Part shown: positions 35,323-44,528 of the stretch, piece after piece | Layout: each line of letters begins with the position of its first letter | How positions within the stretch are numbered: position 1 is the stretch's first letter | Assembly: GCA_004298675.1 (NCBI GenBank) | Contig: SCRI01000002.1 | Span: 1-64,000, forward strand | Reading direction: 5' to 3' | Length of the DNA: 64,000 bases | Source: a bacterium | GTDB taxonomy: Bacteria > Vulcanimicrobiota > Vulcanimicrobiia > Vulcanimicrobiales > SCRA01 | The notes under the pieces: model-generated | What the model was told of the DNA's origin: nothing | Databases searched by the model: none | The model's input: only the letters and a program-made list of their open reading frames with translations | Position numbers and translations under genes: made by a program

Positions 35323-36301
35323 GCTTCCCCGCCATGCGCCGCGCGGCCATCAACGTGTATGCCACCACGATGATCAAGCCAGCAATCGTCGCCGTCAGCG
35401 CCGTGGCAAGTGCGGTTGCGGAGGGTGACGCGTCGTAGATCGAGAGTCCGCCGTGCCGTGCGGGAAAGCTCGGCAGTAAATAGGGAAATAGCGTTGCCGC
35501 CGCGGCGGCCAGCAGCGTTGTGAGCAGGGCGCACGATGCCGCGAACGCCGTCTGCTCCCGCCCGGCGCGGCCCGCCGTGCGCAGCCAGAAGAACGTGGCC
35601 AGCGAGAGCAGCGGCAGGACGGCGGTCAACGCCGGAGCGCGCGTGAAGAAACCGCGCTCGAGACCCGTCGCGACGGTAACGATCGCGTAGAGCGCCAGCA
35701 CGACCCACCACAGCACGCGCAAGAGCGCTCGAGCACGCAGAGCGGGGGGACCCTCGACCCGTAACACGAGGAAGGCGGCTCCGTGCTGTGCCAGCACGCC
35801 GATCGCGAGCAGCCCCACCAGGAGCGCGTAGGGATTCAACAGATACGCGAAGGTACCGAGAAAGTAACCCTGCGGCGAGAGCGGCAGGCCGCGGAGGAGG
35901 TTGCCTAGCGTGATGCCCAGCAGCAGGATGAGCAGCGTGCTCGACGCCGAGAATGCGAAATCCCAGAAATCGTGCCACACCTGACCGGAAAAGTGATTTC
36001 GCACCTCCATCGCGATGCCGCGGAACATGAATAGCCAGAGCACGATCGTGAACGGCAGATAGAAGCCGCTGAACGAGACGGCATACGCCGCCGGAAAGAG
36101 TGCGAACAGCGCCCCACCGGCAGCGATGAGCCAGACCTCGTTACCGTTCCAGAAGGGGCCGATGCTGGACATCGCGGCGGCGCGCTGGCTGTCCGTGCGG
36201 GCGACAAGGGGCACGATCGCGGCAACTCCCAGATCGTAGCCGTCGAGCAGGACGTAAGCCGTGATCATCGTCGCAAGCAGAAGAAACGCAACGACGCTCA
36301 T
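35273..36301 (-). CDS. cydB: Cytochrome bd ubiquinol oxidase subunit II (CydB)
   Basis: Membrane subunit of the high-affinity bd oxidase. The 342-residue product has eight to nine helices, begins MSVVAFLLLATMITAYVLLDGYDLG and contains IGPFWNGNEVWLI, a CydB signature, and FRGIAMEVRNHF. ATG overlaps the cydA stop as ATGA. The 3' end runs 50 nt into the convergent Nramp gene, ending in a basic, proline-rich tail. No small CydX/CydS frame was seen after it. Confidence 0.93.
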   Translation of the reverse strand: MSVVAFLLLATMITAYVLLDGYDLGVAAIVPLVARTDSQRAAAMSSIGPFWNGNEVWLIAAGGALFALFPAAYAVSFSGFYLPFTIVLWLFMFRGIAMEVRNHFSGQVWHDFWDFAFSASSTLLILLLGITLGNLLRGLPLSPQGYFLGTFAYLLNPYALLVGLLAIGVLAQHGAAFLVLRVEGPPALRARALLRVLWWVVLALYAIVTVATGLERGFFTRAPALTAVLPLLSLATFFWLRTAGRAGREQTAFAASCALLTTLLAAAAATLFPYLLPSFPARHGGLSIYDASPSATALATALTATIAGLIIVVAYTLMAARRMAGKPSERTSSRPSPEPRRP

Positions 36302-37623
36302 GCGGGGCCCGTCTCCGCCGTTTCACTGGGACCGGCGGCGATCTCGCGCAGGATCAAGTAGAGAAAAAGTACGCCCAACAGGAAGTACATCCCAAGAAAA
36401 CCGATGAGCGTGAAGATCGTTTCTCCTGCGGCGACGTTGGGCGAGGATCCCTGCGCCGTGCGCATGAGTCCGTAAACGATCCACGGCTGGCGCCCCACCT
36501 CGGTGACGATCCACCCCGCCTCGTTCGCGACGTAGGGAAAGGGCATGAGGAGCAGCAGCAGCCAGAGCAACCAACGCGCGGTGAACAGACGTCTTCGCCA
36601 GAGCAGCAAGGTGGCCAGCGCCGCCACCGCAAGGAAGATCGTTCCCAGGCCGACCATCACGTGGTAGGCGTAGTACGTTAGCTCAACGGGTGGCCAGAGC
36701 TCGCGCGCATACGCGGTGAGGCCCTTGACCTCCGCTCTCGTGTTGCCGTAAGCCAAGTAGCTCAAGATGCTGGGCACGAAGATCGGATCGATGAGCCGTT
36801 GCGCTCGCGTATCCGGCATGCCGATGATCGCCAGCGGAGCGCCGTTGACCGACTGGAAAAGGCCCTCCATGGCGGCGAGCTTCACGGGTTGATCCACGGT
36901 CACGTCGGCGCTGTTACGGTCGCCCGTCGGAAAGATCAAGAGCATCGAGAAGACGAAGGCGGTCAGCGCGCCGGCAGCGGTGAAGCGGCGCCCAAAGGGC
37001 CCCTCGCGCCGGGCCAAGAGATAATACGCGCCGACCCCGGCGACGATGAAACCGCCGGCGGCCATGGCACCGCAGAGGACGTGCAGGTACTGCCACCACG
37101 CGAAGGGATTGAGCAGAACGGCAGCGATGCTGCGCAGCTCGACACGCCCACCTGGAGCTAGCGCGTAGCCGACGGGATGCTGCATCCAAGCGTCGGCTGC
37201 GACGATGAAGAAGCCGGAGAGCCAAGACCCTAGCCACACCAGCGTCGCGGAGGCGGTGTGAAGCCTGGGCGTGACGTGCTGCTTACCGTAGAGAAGCACA
37301 CCCAGGAAGACGGACTCCAGGAAGAACGCGTAGACGCCTTCCATCACCAGCGGCTGACCGACCACGCTGCCCGTCTGGCGTGAGAATTGCGCCCAGTTCG
37401 TTCCGAATTGAAACTCCATGGGAATGCCGGTCACGACGCCGGCTGCGAAGTTAACGGCAAAAATCTTTGTCCAGAAGCTCGCGGCTGCTGCGGCTCCTGC
37501 GTCCACTCCGCGCCGGGCGCGCAACGTGTAGAGCGCGACAAACGGCGCCAGACCCATCGTCCCGATCGGAAAGAGGTAATGGAACATGATCGTAAAGGCG
37601 AACTGTAACCGATCGGCAAGCAT
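36298..37623 (-). CDS. cydA: Cytochrome bd ubiquinol oxidase subunit I (CydA)
   Basis: Haem-bearing subunit that oxidises quinol and reduces O2 to water. The 441-residue product shows the haem-ligand His region FTIMFHYLFPIGTMGLAP, NFAAGVVTGIPMEFQFG, and the quinol-site motif VGRQPWIVYGLMRT. It is of the short Q-loop type by length. First gene of cydAB; no cydCD or regulator adjacent. Implies respiration at low O2 tension. Confidence 0.95.
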   Translation of the reverse strand: MLADRLQFAFTIMFHYLFPIGTMGLAPFVALYTLRARRGVDAGAAAAASFWTKIFAVNFAAGVVTGIPMEFQFGTNWAQFSRQTGSVVGQPLVMEGVYAFFLESVFLGVLLYGKQHVTPRLHTASATLVWLGSWLSGFFIVAADAWMQHPVGYALAPGGRVELRSIAAVLLNPFAWWQYLHVLCGAMAAGGFIVAGVGAYYLLARREGPFGRRFTAAGALTAFVFSMLLIFPTGDRNSADVTVDQPVKLAAMEGLFQSVNGAPLAIIGMPDTRAQRLIDPIFVPSILSYLAYGNTRAEVKGLTAYARELWPPVELTYYAYHVMVGLGTIFLAVAALATLLLWRRRLFTARWLLWLLLLLMPFPYVANEAGWIVTEVGRQPWIVYGLMRTAQGSSPNVAAGETIFTLIGFLGMYFLLGVLFLYLILREIAAGPSETAETGPA

Positions 37624-37631
37624 GGGATTAT

Positions 37632-37655
37632 CGCCGGCCTATGCGTTAGCCGGCG
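37632..37655. other. Inverted repeat between DUF6496 gene and cydA
   Basis: Seven-base arms CGCCGGC and GCCGGCG with a 10-nt loop in the 65-nt gap. No T run follows on either strand, so a terminator or cydAB leader hairpin are both possible. Confidence 0.3.
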
Positions 37656-37688
37656 TTCGCCTGCGTGGGCAACATCGGAAGCCCAGGC

Positions 37689-37970
37689 CTAACGCTTGCG
37701 AGCCGCCTTGCGCGGAACTTTCGCACCGGCCTTGCGCGCCTTGCTCAGGCCGATGGTGATTGCCTGCTTACGGCTTGTGACCGGCTTACTCGAACTCCCT
37801 GATACCAACTCGCCCTGTTCCATCTCGTGCATCGCGCGCTCCACCGACTGTTGCGCCTGCGGTCCATACGCGCGCGTCTGCTGCTCCGCGGGCGCCTTGG
37901 ATCCGGCGTTTGTCTTGCGGCTCTTCTTCGGCGCGGCTCTCTTCGAGGTATGACGCTTCGTTGCAGCCAT
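37689..37970 (-). CDS. Small basic DUF6496-type protein
   Basis: A 93-residue Lys/Arg-rich protein: a basic N-terminus (MAATKRHTSKRAAPKKSRK), an amphipathic centre (SVERAMHEMEQGELVSG) and a basic tail with SRKQAITIGLSKARKAG, the segment typical of DUF6496 proteins. The composition suggests nucleic acid binding, but no function is known. A TTG four codons upstream is an alternative start. Monocistronic, between cydA and the oxidoreductase gene. Confidence 0.7.
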   Translation of the reverse strand: MAATKRHTSKRAAPKKSRKTNAGSKAPAEQQTRAYGPQAQQSVERAMHEMEQGELVSGSSSKPVTSRKQAITIGLSKARKAGAKVPRKAARKR

Positions 37971-38070
37971 GGCAGCCCCCAATCATAATCTTGCGCTCGC
38001 GTCCCTCTACCCGCCCGCGCGCGGCGGCAAACGAACGTCGCGAGCACTCGCGCTCGCCGTTGTCGCCCTC

Positions 38071-39639
38071 CTAGCCTGCGGGGTCCCCCTCGTTGCCGGC
38101 AGCTTCGGCCTGAGCCGCGTCAGCCAAGACCGCCTCCGCCGCAAGCAAGCCGGGCGCGCCGCTGACGCAGCCGCCCGGGTGGGCGCCGGAGCCGCACAGA
38201 TACAGACCTGCGACGGGCGCCCGCGCGGCAAAGCGATCGCCGAAGATTTGGCCCGGCAAGAGTTCCCCGTGAAAGATGTGGCCGTGATAGAGGCCCAGCA
38301 GCTCCTCTAGATCCGGCGGCGCCAACACCTGCCGCGCCTCCACAACGTCAGGGAGATTGGGCGCATAACGCGCGAGTGTCTCCAAGATCACGTCGGCGGC
38401 CTGTTCGCGCCGCGCCGCGTCCCAGCCGCCCGTGCGGCCGTACGGGAACCACTGCGCGAACACCGAGAGCAGATGCTTACCCGGCGGCGCGATGCTCGCG
38501 TCGGTTGGAGATTGCATGAAGCACTCCAGCAGCGGCGCCTGCGAGACCCCGCCGGCAGCGGCATCCTCGTAGCCGCGCTGAAGATACTCGAGCGACGGCG
38601 CTACGTGTATCGTCGCACGATGGTGGGCTTGCAGTTGCGTGCCGGGGCGCGCGCTAAAATCCGGCGCCTCGCCCAGCGCGAAGTTTACTTTCAGCGAGAC
38701 GCCCTCACAGCGCCATGCGCGCACGTGCGCCGCGAACTCCGCCGCGATGCTCCCAGCGGGAAGTAGCTCGAGAAACGTGCGCTGCGGCGTGGCGTTGGAG
38801 AGGACCGTCGCCGCGGCAATCTCCGTCCCGTCGCGCAAGACCACTCCCCGCACGCGTCCACGCTCCACGACGATGCGCTCGACCTCCGCCTGCGTGCGAA
38901 TCTCACCACCGGCGCTACGCAGCGAGAGCGCCAAGGCGCGCGTGATACCGCCCATGCCGCCGCGCACGAATCCCCAGGCCCCCTGCACGCCGTGCGCGCG
39001 CCCCGCGTAGTGATGCGCAAGCACGTAGCCCGTGCCGCCCTGCTCCGGGCCGGCAAAGGTACCGATGAGCCCGTCGGTGGCCAGTGTGGCTTGCAGCACG
39101 GGCGCGTGCACGTAACGGCGCACGAGCTCGGCGGCGCTGGCTTCGAGGATGGACCACGCATCGTTCTCGCCCCAGCGCGCCGTCAAAATGTCGCGTGACG
39201 GCGCTGGTTGCGCAAGCGTCTCGTGAACGAATCCGCCCCAGCGCTCGGCAGCGCTCGTAAACTGCCGCAGTCCGTCGACGTCGCGCGGATCGAAGCGCGA
39301 GACCTCCAGCGCATTGGCGGCGTCGTCGGAGCCCAGTAGCAGCGAGCGCCCGTCCTCCAGCGGCGTAAACGATGCCGGTTCCTTGCGGTAGGCTTCGTAA
39401 CCAAAGCGGGCCAACTCCAGTTCGCGGACCACGCGCGGATGGAGCAGGCTCACGACGTATGCGGCGGTCGAGACGCGCCAGCCCGGCCACGGCGATTCCG
39501 TGACACAGGCGCCTCCCACCACCTCGCGCCGCTCCAGCGCCAGCACCCGGAGGCCGGCGCGCGCAAGCAGCGCCGCCGCAACCAGCCCGTTGTGGCCGCA
39601 GCCGACGACGACGACGTCGTACGTAGTACCTGCCTTCAC
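38071..39639 (-). CDS. FAD-dependent oxidoreductase (phytoene desaturase / PYROXD2-like)
   Basis: A 522-residue flavoprotein with the N-terminal dinucleotide fold YDVVVVGCGHNGLVAAALLA, the ERREVVGGACVTE loop, and the C-terminal FAD segment GLYLCGSGAHPGGCVSGAPG. These features fit the carotenoid-desaturase-like branch that includes PYROXD2; no carotenoid genes are nearby, so the substrate is unknown. The GTG at 39639 follows GAGGAGG and overlaps the permease stop as GTGA, so the permease and oxidase probably act together, perhaps on an imported amine or amino acid. Confidence 0.82.
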   Translation of the reverse strand: MKAGTTYDVVVVGCGHNGLVAAALLARAGLRVLALERREVVGGACVTESPWPGWRVSTAAYVVSLLHPRVVRELELARFGYEAYRKEPASFTPLEDGRSLLLGSDDAANALEVSRFDPRDVDGLRQFTSAAERWGGFVHETLAQPAPSRDILTARWGENDAWSILEASAAELVRRYVHAPVLQATLATDGLIGTFAGPEQGGTGYVLAHHYAGRAHGVQGAWGFVRGGMGGITRALALSLRSAGGEIRTQAEVERIVVERGRVRGVVLRDGTEIAAATVLSNATPQRTFLELLPAGSIAAEFAAHVRAWRCEGVSLKVNFALGEAPDFSARPGTQLQAHHRATIHVAPSLEYLQRGYEDAAAGGVSQAPLLECFMQSPTDASIAPPGKHLLSVFAQWFPYGRTGGWDAARREQAADVILETLARYAPNLPDVVEARQVLAPPDLEELLGLYHGHIFHGELLPGQIFGDRFAARAPVAGLYLCGSGAHPGGCVSGAPGLLAAEAVLADAAQAEAAGNEGDPAG

Positions 39640-41000
39640 GCTGCCTCCTCTGCAACGGCGACGCCGGCGGCTCCGCGCCGCAGCAGCGCGAAGGGAACGC
39701 CGAGTATCAAGCCGCTGGCGGCAATCCAACGCTGCACGCCATCGGCACCCACCACGCCGTAGACGACGATGGCGCCCAGCCACAGCGCACCGAGCAACGG
39801 CAGCGTGACGGTGCGCAGCCGCTGCAAGCCGCGCGCGTGCGGCGCGAACACCGCCGCGCAAGCCAGAGCCGAGAGCACGAAGAGCGCACCCAAGAAGACG
39901 CTCGAAGCATCCACGATCGCGTTCAATGCCACGTTGACCGACGGCGAAAGGCCCGCCAGCCCCGTCGAGATCACCGTCACGATCAGCATGCCCAGAATCG
40001 CGCCGTCAGGCGTCCCCAAGCGCGGATGGACATGCGCGAGACGCCTAGGCAGCACGCCGTCGCGCGCCATGGCGAAGGCGGAGCGCGAGAGGTAGAGCAT
40101 GGTCGTGAAGAGCGAGGCCGCACTCGAAACGAGTACCGTCGCGGCCACGACGCGTAGCCACAGCCCGCCTCCCAACTGCTGCGCGACGTACTCCATGGCG
40201 TCGGCACTGTGCTTGGCGTAACCGTCGACCGTTCCCAAGCGCAGCGCCACGGTCGCGAACAGCGCCAGCGCCACGGCGGTTACCGCCAGTGCCGTCACGC
40301 CGGCGAGGCCGGGCTCGCGGCTTGCACCCAGACGCTCCTCGCTCGATGCGGCGGAGGCCTCCCATCCATCCACCACCCAAATCGAGAGCACCGCCGCGCC
40401 GAGTACGCCTGCGAAACCCGTGTGATGGAAACTGCGCAGTACCGCGTGCGCCGGCGCCACGCTAGGATGGAGCAGGATGGCGACCACCAGCGCACCCAGC
40501 ACGGCAAACTCCGCCGCCAGCATCGCCGCGCTGACCTCCGCCGTTGGACGCGCGCCCGCGTAGAGCAGCGCCGACGCGGCCACGATCCACACCATCGCTA
40601 CCAACCCCACCACGAACGCCGAGGGCGTGCGCTCCGGCGCCAGTAGCGCCAGCGTGTAGGTCGCGGCGGGCCATGCGGTAGCCATGGTGGCGAAGAAGTT
40701 GGCGCACAGCAGCGTCCACGCGCCGTACGATCCCACGCCGCGCCCAAACGCCATGCGGATCCACGCGTATGACGACCCCGCCGACGGATGCGCGCGCACG
40801 AGATGGCCGAAGGCAAACGCCACCAGCGTCATGGGAACGCAGAGCATCAGCAGCGCCAGCGGAGCGTCGTATCCCGCCGCGGCTACCATCAGCCCCAGCG
40901 TTGCGGCCAGACTGTACGCGGGCGCCATCGAAGCGCTGCCGATCACTGCGAGATCGCGCAACGAGAGGACGCGTTTGAGTGCACGATCCGTGACGGCCAT
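39636..41000 (-). CDS. APC-superfamily amino acid permease
   Basis: A 454-residue carrier with about twelve helices. The entry segment LKRVLSLRDLAVIGSASMAP and the internal AHPSAGSSYAWIRMAFG match the amino acid-polyamine-organocation family. ATG at 41000 follows AAGGAG. Coupled (GTGA) to the FAD oxidoreductase downstream. Substrate not readable from sequence. Divergent from the gluQ gene with 46 nt between starts. Confidence 0.85.
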   Translation of the reverse strand: MAVTDRALKRVLSLRDLAVIGSASMAPAYSLAATLGLMVAAAGYDAPLALLMLCVPMTLVAFAFGHLVRAHPSAGSSYAWIRMAFGRGVGSYGAWTLLCANFFATMATAWPAATYTLALLAPERTPSAFVVGLVAMVWIVAASALLYAGARPTAEVSAAMLAAEFAVLGALVVAILLHPSVAPAHAVLRSFHHTGFAGVLGAAVLSIWVVDGWEASAASSEERLGASREPGLAGVTALAVTAVALALFATVALRLGTVDGYAKHSADAMEYVAQQLGGGLWLRVVAATVLVSSAASLFTTMLYLSRSAFAMARDGVLPRRLAHVHPRLGTPDGAILGMLIVTVISTGLAGLSPSVNVALNAIVDASSVFLGALFVLSALACAAVFAPHARGLQRLRTVTLPLLGALWLGAIVVYGVVGADGVQRWIAASGLILGVPFALLRRGAAGVAVAEEAA

Positions 41001-41046
41001 CCTCGCTCCTTGAAGGTGTCGGCCCCGGGCGGGGAAAGAAGCGTTC

Positions 41047-41967
41047 GTGGTCCAGACCGACGCTCCCCGGCGGCGGGGGCGTTTCGCGCCGAGCCCCACG
41101 GGGCCGATGCACCTAGGAAACGCCCGTACCGCGCTGCTGGCATGGCTGGACGCACGCGCCGGCGGCGGCCGCATCGTCTTACGCATCGAGGATCTCGACC
41201 CACAGCGTTCGCACCGCAAGCACGCCGAGCTCGTGCAGCGCGATCTAGCTTGGCTGGGCCTGGACTACGACGAAGGACCTTACTACCAGAGCCGGCGCAC
41301 GGCGCGTTACGCGGCGGTGCTGGAGGCGTTGAAGGCACGCGATCTCGTCTATCCCTGCTGGTGTTCGCGTGCCGACGTCCACCGTGCTGCCGGCGCGCCG
41401 CACTTGGGTGAGGAGGCTCGCTATCCCGGCACCTGCGCGCGGCACGCCGCGCCGCCGGCGGGGAGACGGCGCGAACCGGCGTGGCGCCTGCGCACGCCGG
41501 CACGCGCCTACGCTTGGGACGACCTGGTGCTCGGCGCCAGCAGCGAGCGTGCCGATCTGTACGGAGATTTAGTGGTCCGGCGCGCCGATGGTGCGTTCGG
41601 CTACCAGCTCGCCGTCGCGATCGACGACGCCGAGCTGGGCATCACGCGCGCGATCCGCGGCGGGGATCTCATCACATCGACACCGCGCCAGCTCGCGCTC
41701 TATGACATGCTGAACTATCGCCCGCCGCGCTTTGGCCACGTGCCGCTGCTGTTCGATGCAGCGGGGCGGCGTCTAGCCAAGCGCACGCCGTCGACCACGA
41801 TCTCCGGGCTGCGCGACGCCGGCGAGGACCCACGCGCCGTGGTGGGCATGCTCGCCGCACAACTCGGCTGGGCGGCGCCGGGCCAACGCTTGTGGCCGCG
41901 AGAGCTGCTGCAGGCGGGCTATGGTGTTGAGCGGATCGGCGCACCGCTGGAACGGCGGCATGCGTAG
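41047..41967 (+). CDS. gluQ: Glutamyl-Q tRNA(Asp) synthetase
   Basis: Class I synthetase paralogue that glutamylates queuosine in tRNA(Asp). The 306-residue protein lacks an anticodon-binding domain, as expected. Motifs: GRFAPSPTGPMHLGNARTAL (HIGH region read as HLGN), LRIEDLDPQR, zinc ligands in CWCSR and YPGTC, DDAELGITRAIRGGDL, and a KMSKS variant RLAKRTPST. Start is GTG. It overlaps the following lipoprotein gene by 8 nt. Confidence 0.9.
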   Translation: MVQTDAPRRRGRFAPSPTGPMHLGNARTALLAWLDARAGGGRIVLRIEDLDPQRSHRKHAELVQRDLAWLGLDYDEGPYYQSRRTARYAAVLEALKARDLVYPCWCSRADVHRAAGAPHLGEEARYPGTCARHAAPPAGRRREPAWRLRTPARAYAWDDLVLGASSERADLYGDLVVRRADGAFGYQLAVAIDDAELGITRAIRGGDLITSTPRQLALYDMLNYRPPRFGHVPLLFDAAGRRLAKRTPSTTISGLRDAGEDPRAVVGMLAAQLGWAAPGQRLWPRELLQAGYGVERIGAPLERRHA

Positions 41968-43570
41968 CTACCTGCGCACCGTGATGCTGCTCGCGCTTGC
42001 CGCTGCCACGCTTGCCGGCTGCCAGCGCGTGGGCGACCAGCGCTGGGGCACGCCACATGTTCTGCGCATCGGCATCGTGAGCGACCCCTCTTCGCTCAAC
42101 CCGCTCTTCGTCACCTCACAAGCGGGCGTCGACGTCGGACAACTCTACACCGAGACGCTGATCGGGCTCTCGCCGAACAACGAGTTGATTCCGCTCGCAG
42201 CGCAACGCGTGCCCACGCGCGCCAACGGCGGCATCTCGTCCGACGGACGCACGATTACCTACCATCTACGCCGCGACGAGCGCTTTGCCGACGGGCAGCC
42301 GCTGACGTCGGCCGACGTAGCCTTTACCTACCGCGCGATTCTCGATCCACGTAACCCCACCACTGAAGCCGAACCGTACCGGCGCATCGCCTCGCTCACC
42401 ACGCCGGACCGGTACACCGTGCGCATCCATCTGCACCAGCCCTGGGCTGCCGCGGTCTCCGAGCTCTTCGCCGCCTCCGACTACGCCTACGGCATCCTCC
42501 CCGCGCACGCGTTCGGATCCACCGACCTGCGGCATGCCGCCTGGAACGAGCGCCCCTACGGCAGCGGGCCCTTTCGCGTCGCCTCCTGGCAGCACGGCGA
42601 CGAGATCGTGCTCGTGCCCAACCCCTACGCGCGCCGCAAGCCGCACGTACAACGTCTGACGCTGAAGATCGTCCCGGATTCGAACACGCTGTTCATGCAG
42701 GTGCGCACGCACGCCGTCGACGTAGCCGAGCTCACCGACGCGGATGTACCCCAAGCACGCGCGCTCACCGGCGTGCGCGTCATCGAGACGCCGCAGAACC
42801 ACACCGATTTCCTGGAGTTCCAGACGCAGCGTCCGCCTCTGAACGACGTGCTGGTGCGCCGCGCGATCAGCGCGGCCATCGATCGCGGCGCCATCGCGCG
42901 CACCGTTTACCGCGGCCTGTATCCAAGTGCGACCACCGAGATACCGCCGGCGCTGTGGGCTCACGACGCCGCGATCGAAAGCCAACCCTTCGACCCCGCA
43001 CGCGCCGCCGCCGGCCTGGAACGCGCCGGGTGGCACCTGCGCGGAGACGAGCGCGTGAAGAACGGCACGGCGCTGACGCTGGACTTCGCCTTCGTGGGCA
43101 GCAACGCCACGGCGCAACGGCTCGCCACGCTCGTGCAGGCGGAGCTACGTGCGGCCGGCGTTGCCGTCACGCTCAAGGCCTATCCTTCGACGCTCTTCTT
43201 CGCCCCCGCCGCCGCAGGCGGCATCGATCGCGGCGGCCGCTTCAACCTTGCCTACGATGATTGGTACGGCGGTGCCGATCCGGAGGCATCCGAGCTCTAC
43301 ACCTGCGATCAGCGCGCCCCCGCCGGCCCAAACAGCGAGCGCTGGTGCAGCGCAGCCTACGATCGCCTCTTTGCGGAGCAGGCCCGCACGACCGACCGCA
43401 CCGCGCGTAAGCGCGCCTTCGCCGGCATGCAGCGCCTGATCGGCGCCAACGCGGTGGCCGATTTTTTGGTCTATCCCGCGGCCTTTACCGCGCTCAATCC
43501 CGCCGTCAGCGGTTATACTCCGAACATGCTCTACGCCTTCGGCAACAGCCAAGATTGGGACGTGCGCTGA
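41960..43570 (+). CDS. Peptide/oligosaccharide ABC transporter substrate-binding lipoprotein
   Basis: A 536-residue family 5 binding protein with a lipoprotein signal MRSYLRTVMLLALAAATLAGC and the typical segments RIGIVSDPSSLNPLF, YHLRRDERFADGQPLTSADVA, YGSGPFRVASW and VRRAISAAIDR. It should capture di/oligopeptides or similar ligands. No permease or ATPase genes lie beside it, so it must work with components elsewhere. ATG at 41960 lies inside the end of gluQ. Confidence 0.87.
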   Translation: MRSYLRTVMLLALAAATLAGCQRVGDQRWGTPHVLRIGIVSDPSSLNPLFVTSQAGVDVGQLYTETLIGLSPNNELIPLAAQRVPTRANGGISSDGRTITYHLRRDERFADGQPLTSADVAFTYRAILDPRNPTTEAEPYRRIASLTTPDRYTVRIHLHQPWAAAVSELFAASDYAYGILPAHAFGSTDLRHAAWNERPYGSGPFRVASWQHGDEIVLVPNPYARRKPHVQRLTLKIVPDSNTLFMQVRTHAVDVAELTDADVPQARALTGVRVIETPQNHTDFLEFQTQRPPLNDVLVRRAISAAIDRGAIARTVYRGLYPSATTEIPPALWAHDAAIESQPFDPARAAAGLERAGWHLRGDERVKNGTALTLDFAFVGSNATAQRLATLVQAELRAAGVAVTLKAYPSTLFFAPAAAGGIDRGGRFNLAYDDWYGGADPEASELYTCDQRAPAGPNSERWCSAAYDRLFAEQARTTDRTARKRAFAGMQRLIGANAVADFLVYPAAFTALNPAVSGYTPNMLYAFGNSQDWDVR

Positions 43571-43611
43571 TCCGGAGAAGTCAACTCTAAGTATACAACT
43601 GACTGCCAACG

Positions 43612-44259
43612 CTATTCAACGAGGCGCAATGGCGGACTCTCGACTTCGTCACCCCACTGATGCCAGCTCCGCCGATAGTGCCGTGCAAACAATTCTATTC
43701 TTGGCCCCTTGCTGCAACGCTCGATAATGGTCCACATTTCATCCGGCTTCTGCGAATGTCGACGTTTGCGCGTACCGATCAGATTGACTTGCGTCCGTCC
43801 GGGCTGAAGGGTTCGCAGTTTTCCGCGTGTCCCGAAAAGTACCAGCTCCGTAACGTTCCGGAAATAAAATCCAACGCCTCGACCGTCTGGCCCATTGTCT
43901 TTTCGTACCTTATACCAGACGAGATTCGTCTTATACGTGAAGCCCCATCGTTCCATCACTTCAAGGCCTTCTCTGATTAACGCATTCGGGACCCACAGAT
44001 AGAGATGAGACTCCGGCAACGCTATCTGAGCAACGGGAAGCTCCATAATCTCCTTGAGAGTCATGGTGCTGTAGCGTGAAAGGCGACGATGCTCGGGCGC
44101 CATTTTACCCGTTCGATTCGAAAAACGCCATGGCGGATCGGCATAAACGGTGCCGAATTTATTACCATCAGCAAACTCAAGAAGTGATTCGGCCGGCGTA
44201 AGGCCAGATTCAGCAGGACTTTCGAGGCAAGACCGATCCAGAATACGAGACTCTGACAC
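43612..44259 (-). CDS. MT-A70 family DNA adenine methyltransferase (restriction-modification)
   Basis: A 215-residue methyltransferase with the DPPW catalytic motif at 41-44 (TVYADPPWRFSN), LPESHLYLWVPNALI, and the GFYFRNVTELVLFGTRG region. MT-A70 proteins methylate adenine at N6. Starting GTG at 44259 follows GGAGG. It is divergent from a BglII-type endonuclease gene, so it should protect the host at the cognate site. Codon use is clearly AT-richer than the flanking genes, suggesting horizontal arrival. Confidence 0.87.
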   Translation of the reverse strand: MSESRILDRSCLESPAESGLTPAESLLEFADGNKFGTVYADPPWRFSNRTGKMAPEHRRLSRYSTMTLKEIMELPVAQIALPESHLYLWVPNALIREGLEVMERWGFTYKTNLVWYKVRKDNGPDGRGVGFYFRNVTELVLFGTRGKLRTLQPGRTQVNLIGTRKRRHSQKPDEMWTIIERCSKGPRIELFARHYRRSWHQWGDEVESPPLRLVE

Positions 44260-44282
44260 CTGCTTTACCTCCAGCTCATTAC

Positions 44283-44310
44283 AGCATACTGCTCATCGTT
44301 TCCATGCCAA
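44283..44310 (-). promoter_or_regulatory. Candidate promoter of the methyltransferase gene
   Basis: Minus-strand TTGGCA (44310-44305) and TATGCT (44288-44283) with 16-bp spacing, placed so that the transcript would begin just before the GGAGG site and GTG at 44259. Confidence 0.45.
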
Positions 44311-44328
44311 GTTACAGCCATTGCAATA

Positions 44329-44482
44329 CGCGGAAAACGTCCGCGCCCCCTCCAGGAATTTGCCACTCTTATTCTAGTAAGGACCCTGTGCCACCGTCAT
44401 GGCACACCGACGAAACAGATATTGGAGCCACAGGATGTCAAGGAGTCCTGCGTAATCATACAGATTACGATGATCGCGATCA
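44329..44482. other. Intergenic dyads of the restriction-modification pair
   Basis: The 269-nt gap between the two divergent starts holds three perfect inverted repeats: CGCGGA-N5-TCCGCG (44329-44345), TGTGCCA-N6-TGGCACA (44387-44406) and the palindrome TGATCGCGATCA (44471-44482). Any could be an operator or a recognition site. No gene for a controller (C) protein was found. Confidence 0.45.
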
Positions 44483-44528
44483 AAGTCGAAGAAGCTCTGC
44501 CGCAGTCTTCGATTCGGGAGAGGCATGT

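Noticed and set aside
44304-44528. Extra 75 codons or a controller gene upstream of the endonuclease
   Set aside because: No helix-turn-helix or family similarity; a good ribosome binding site precedes the ATG at 44529 and the stretch contains dyads typical of regulatory DNA.
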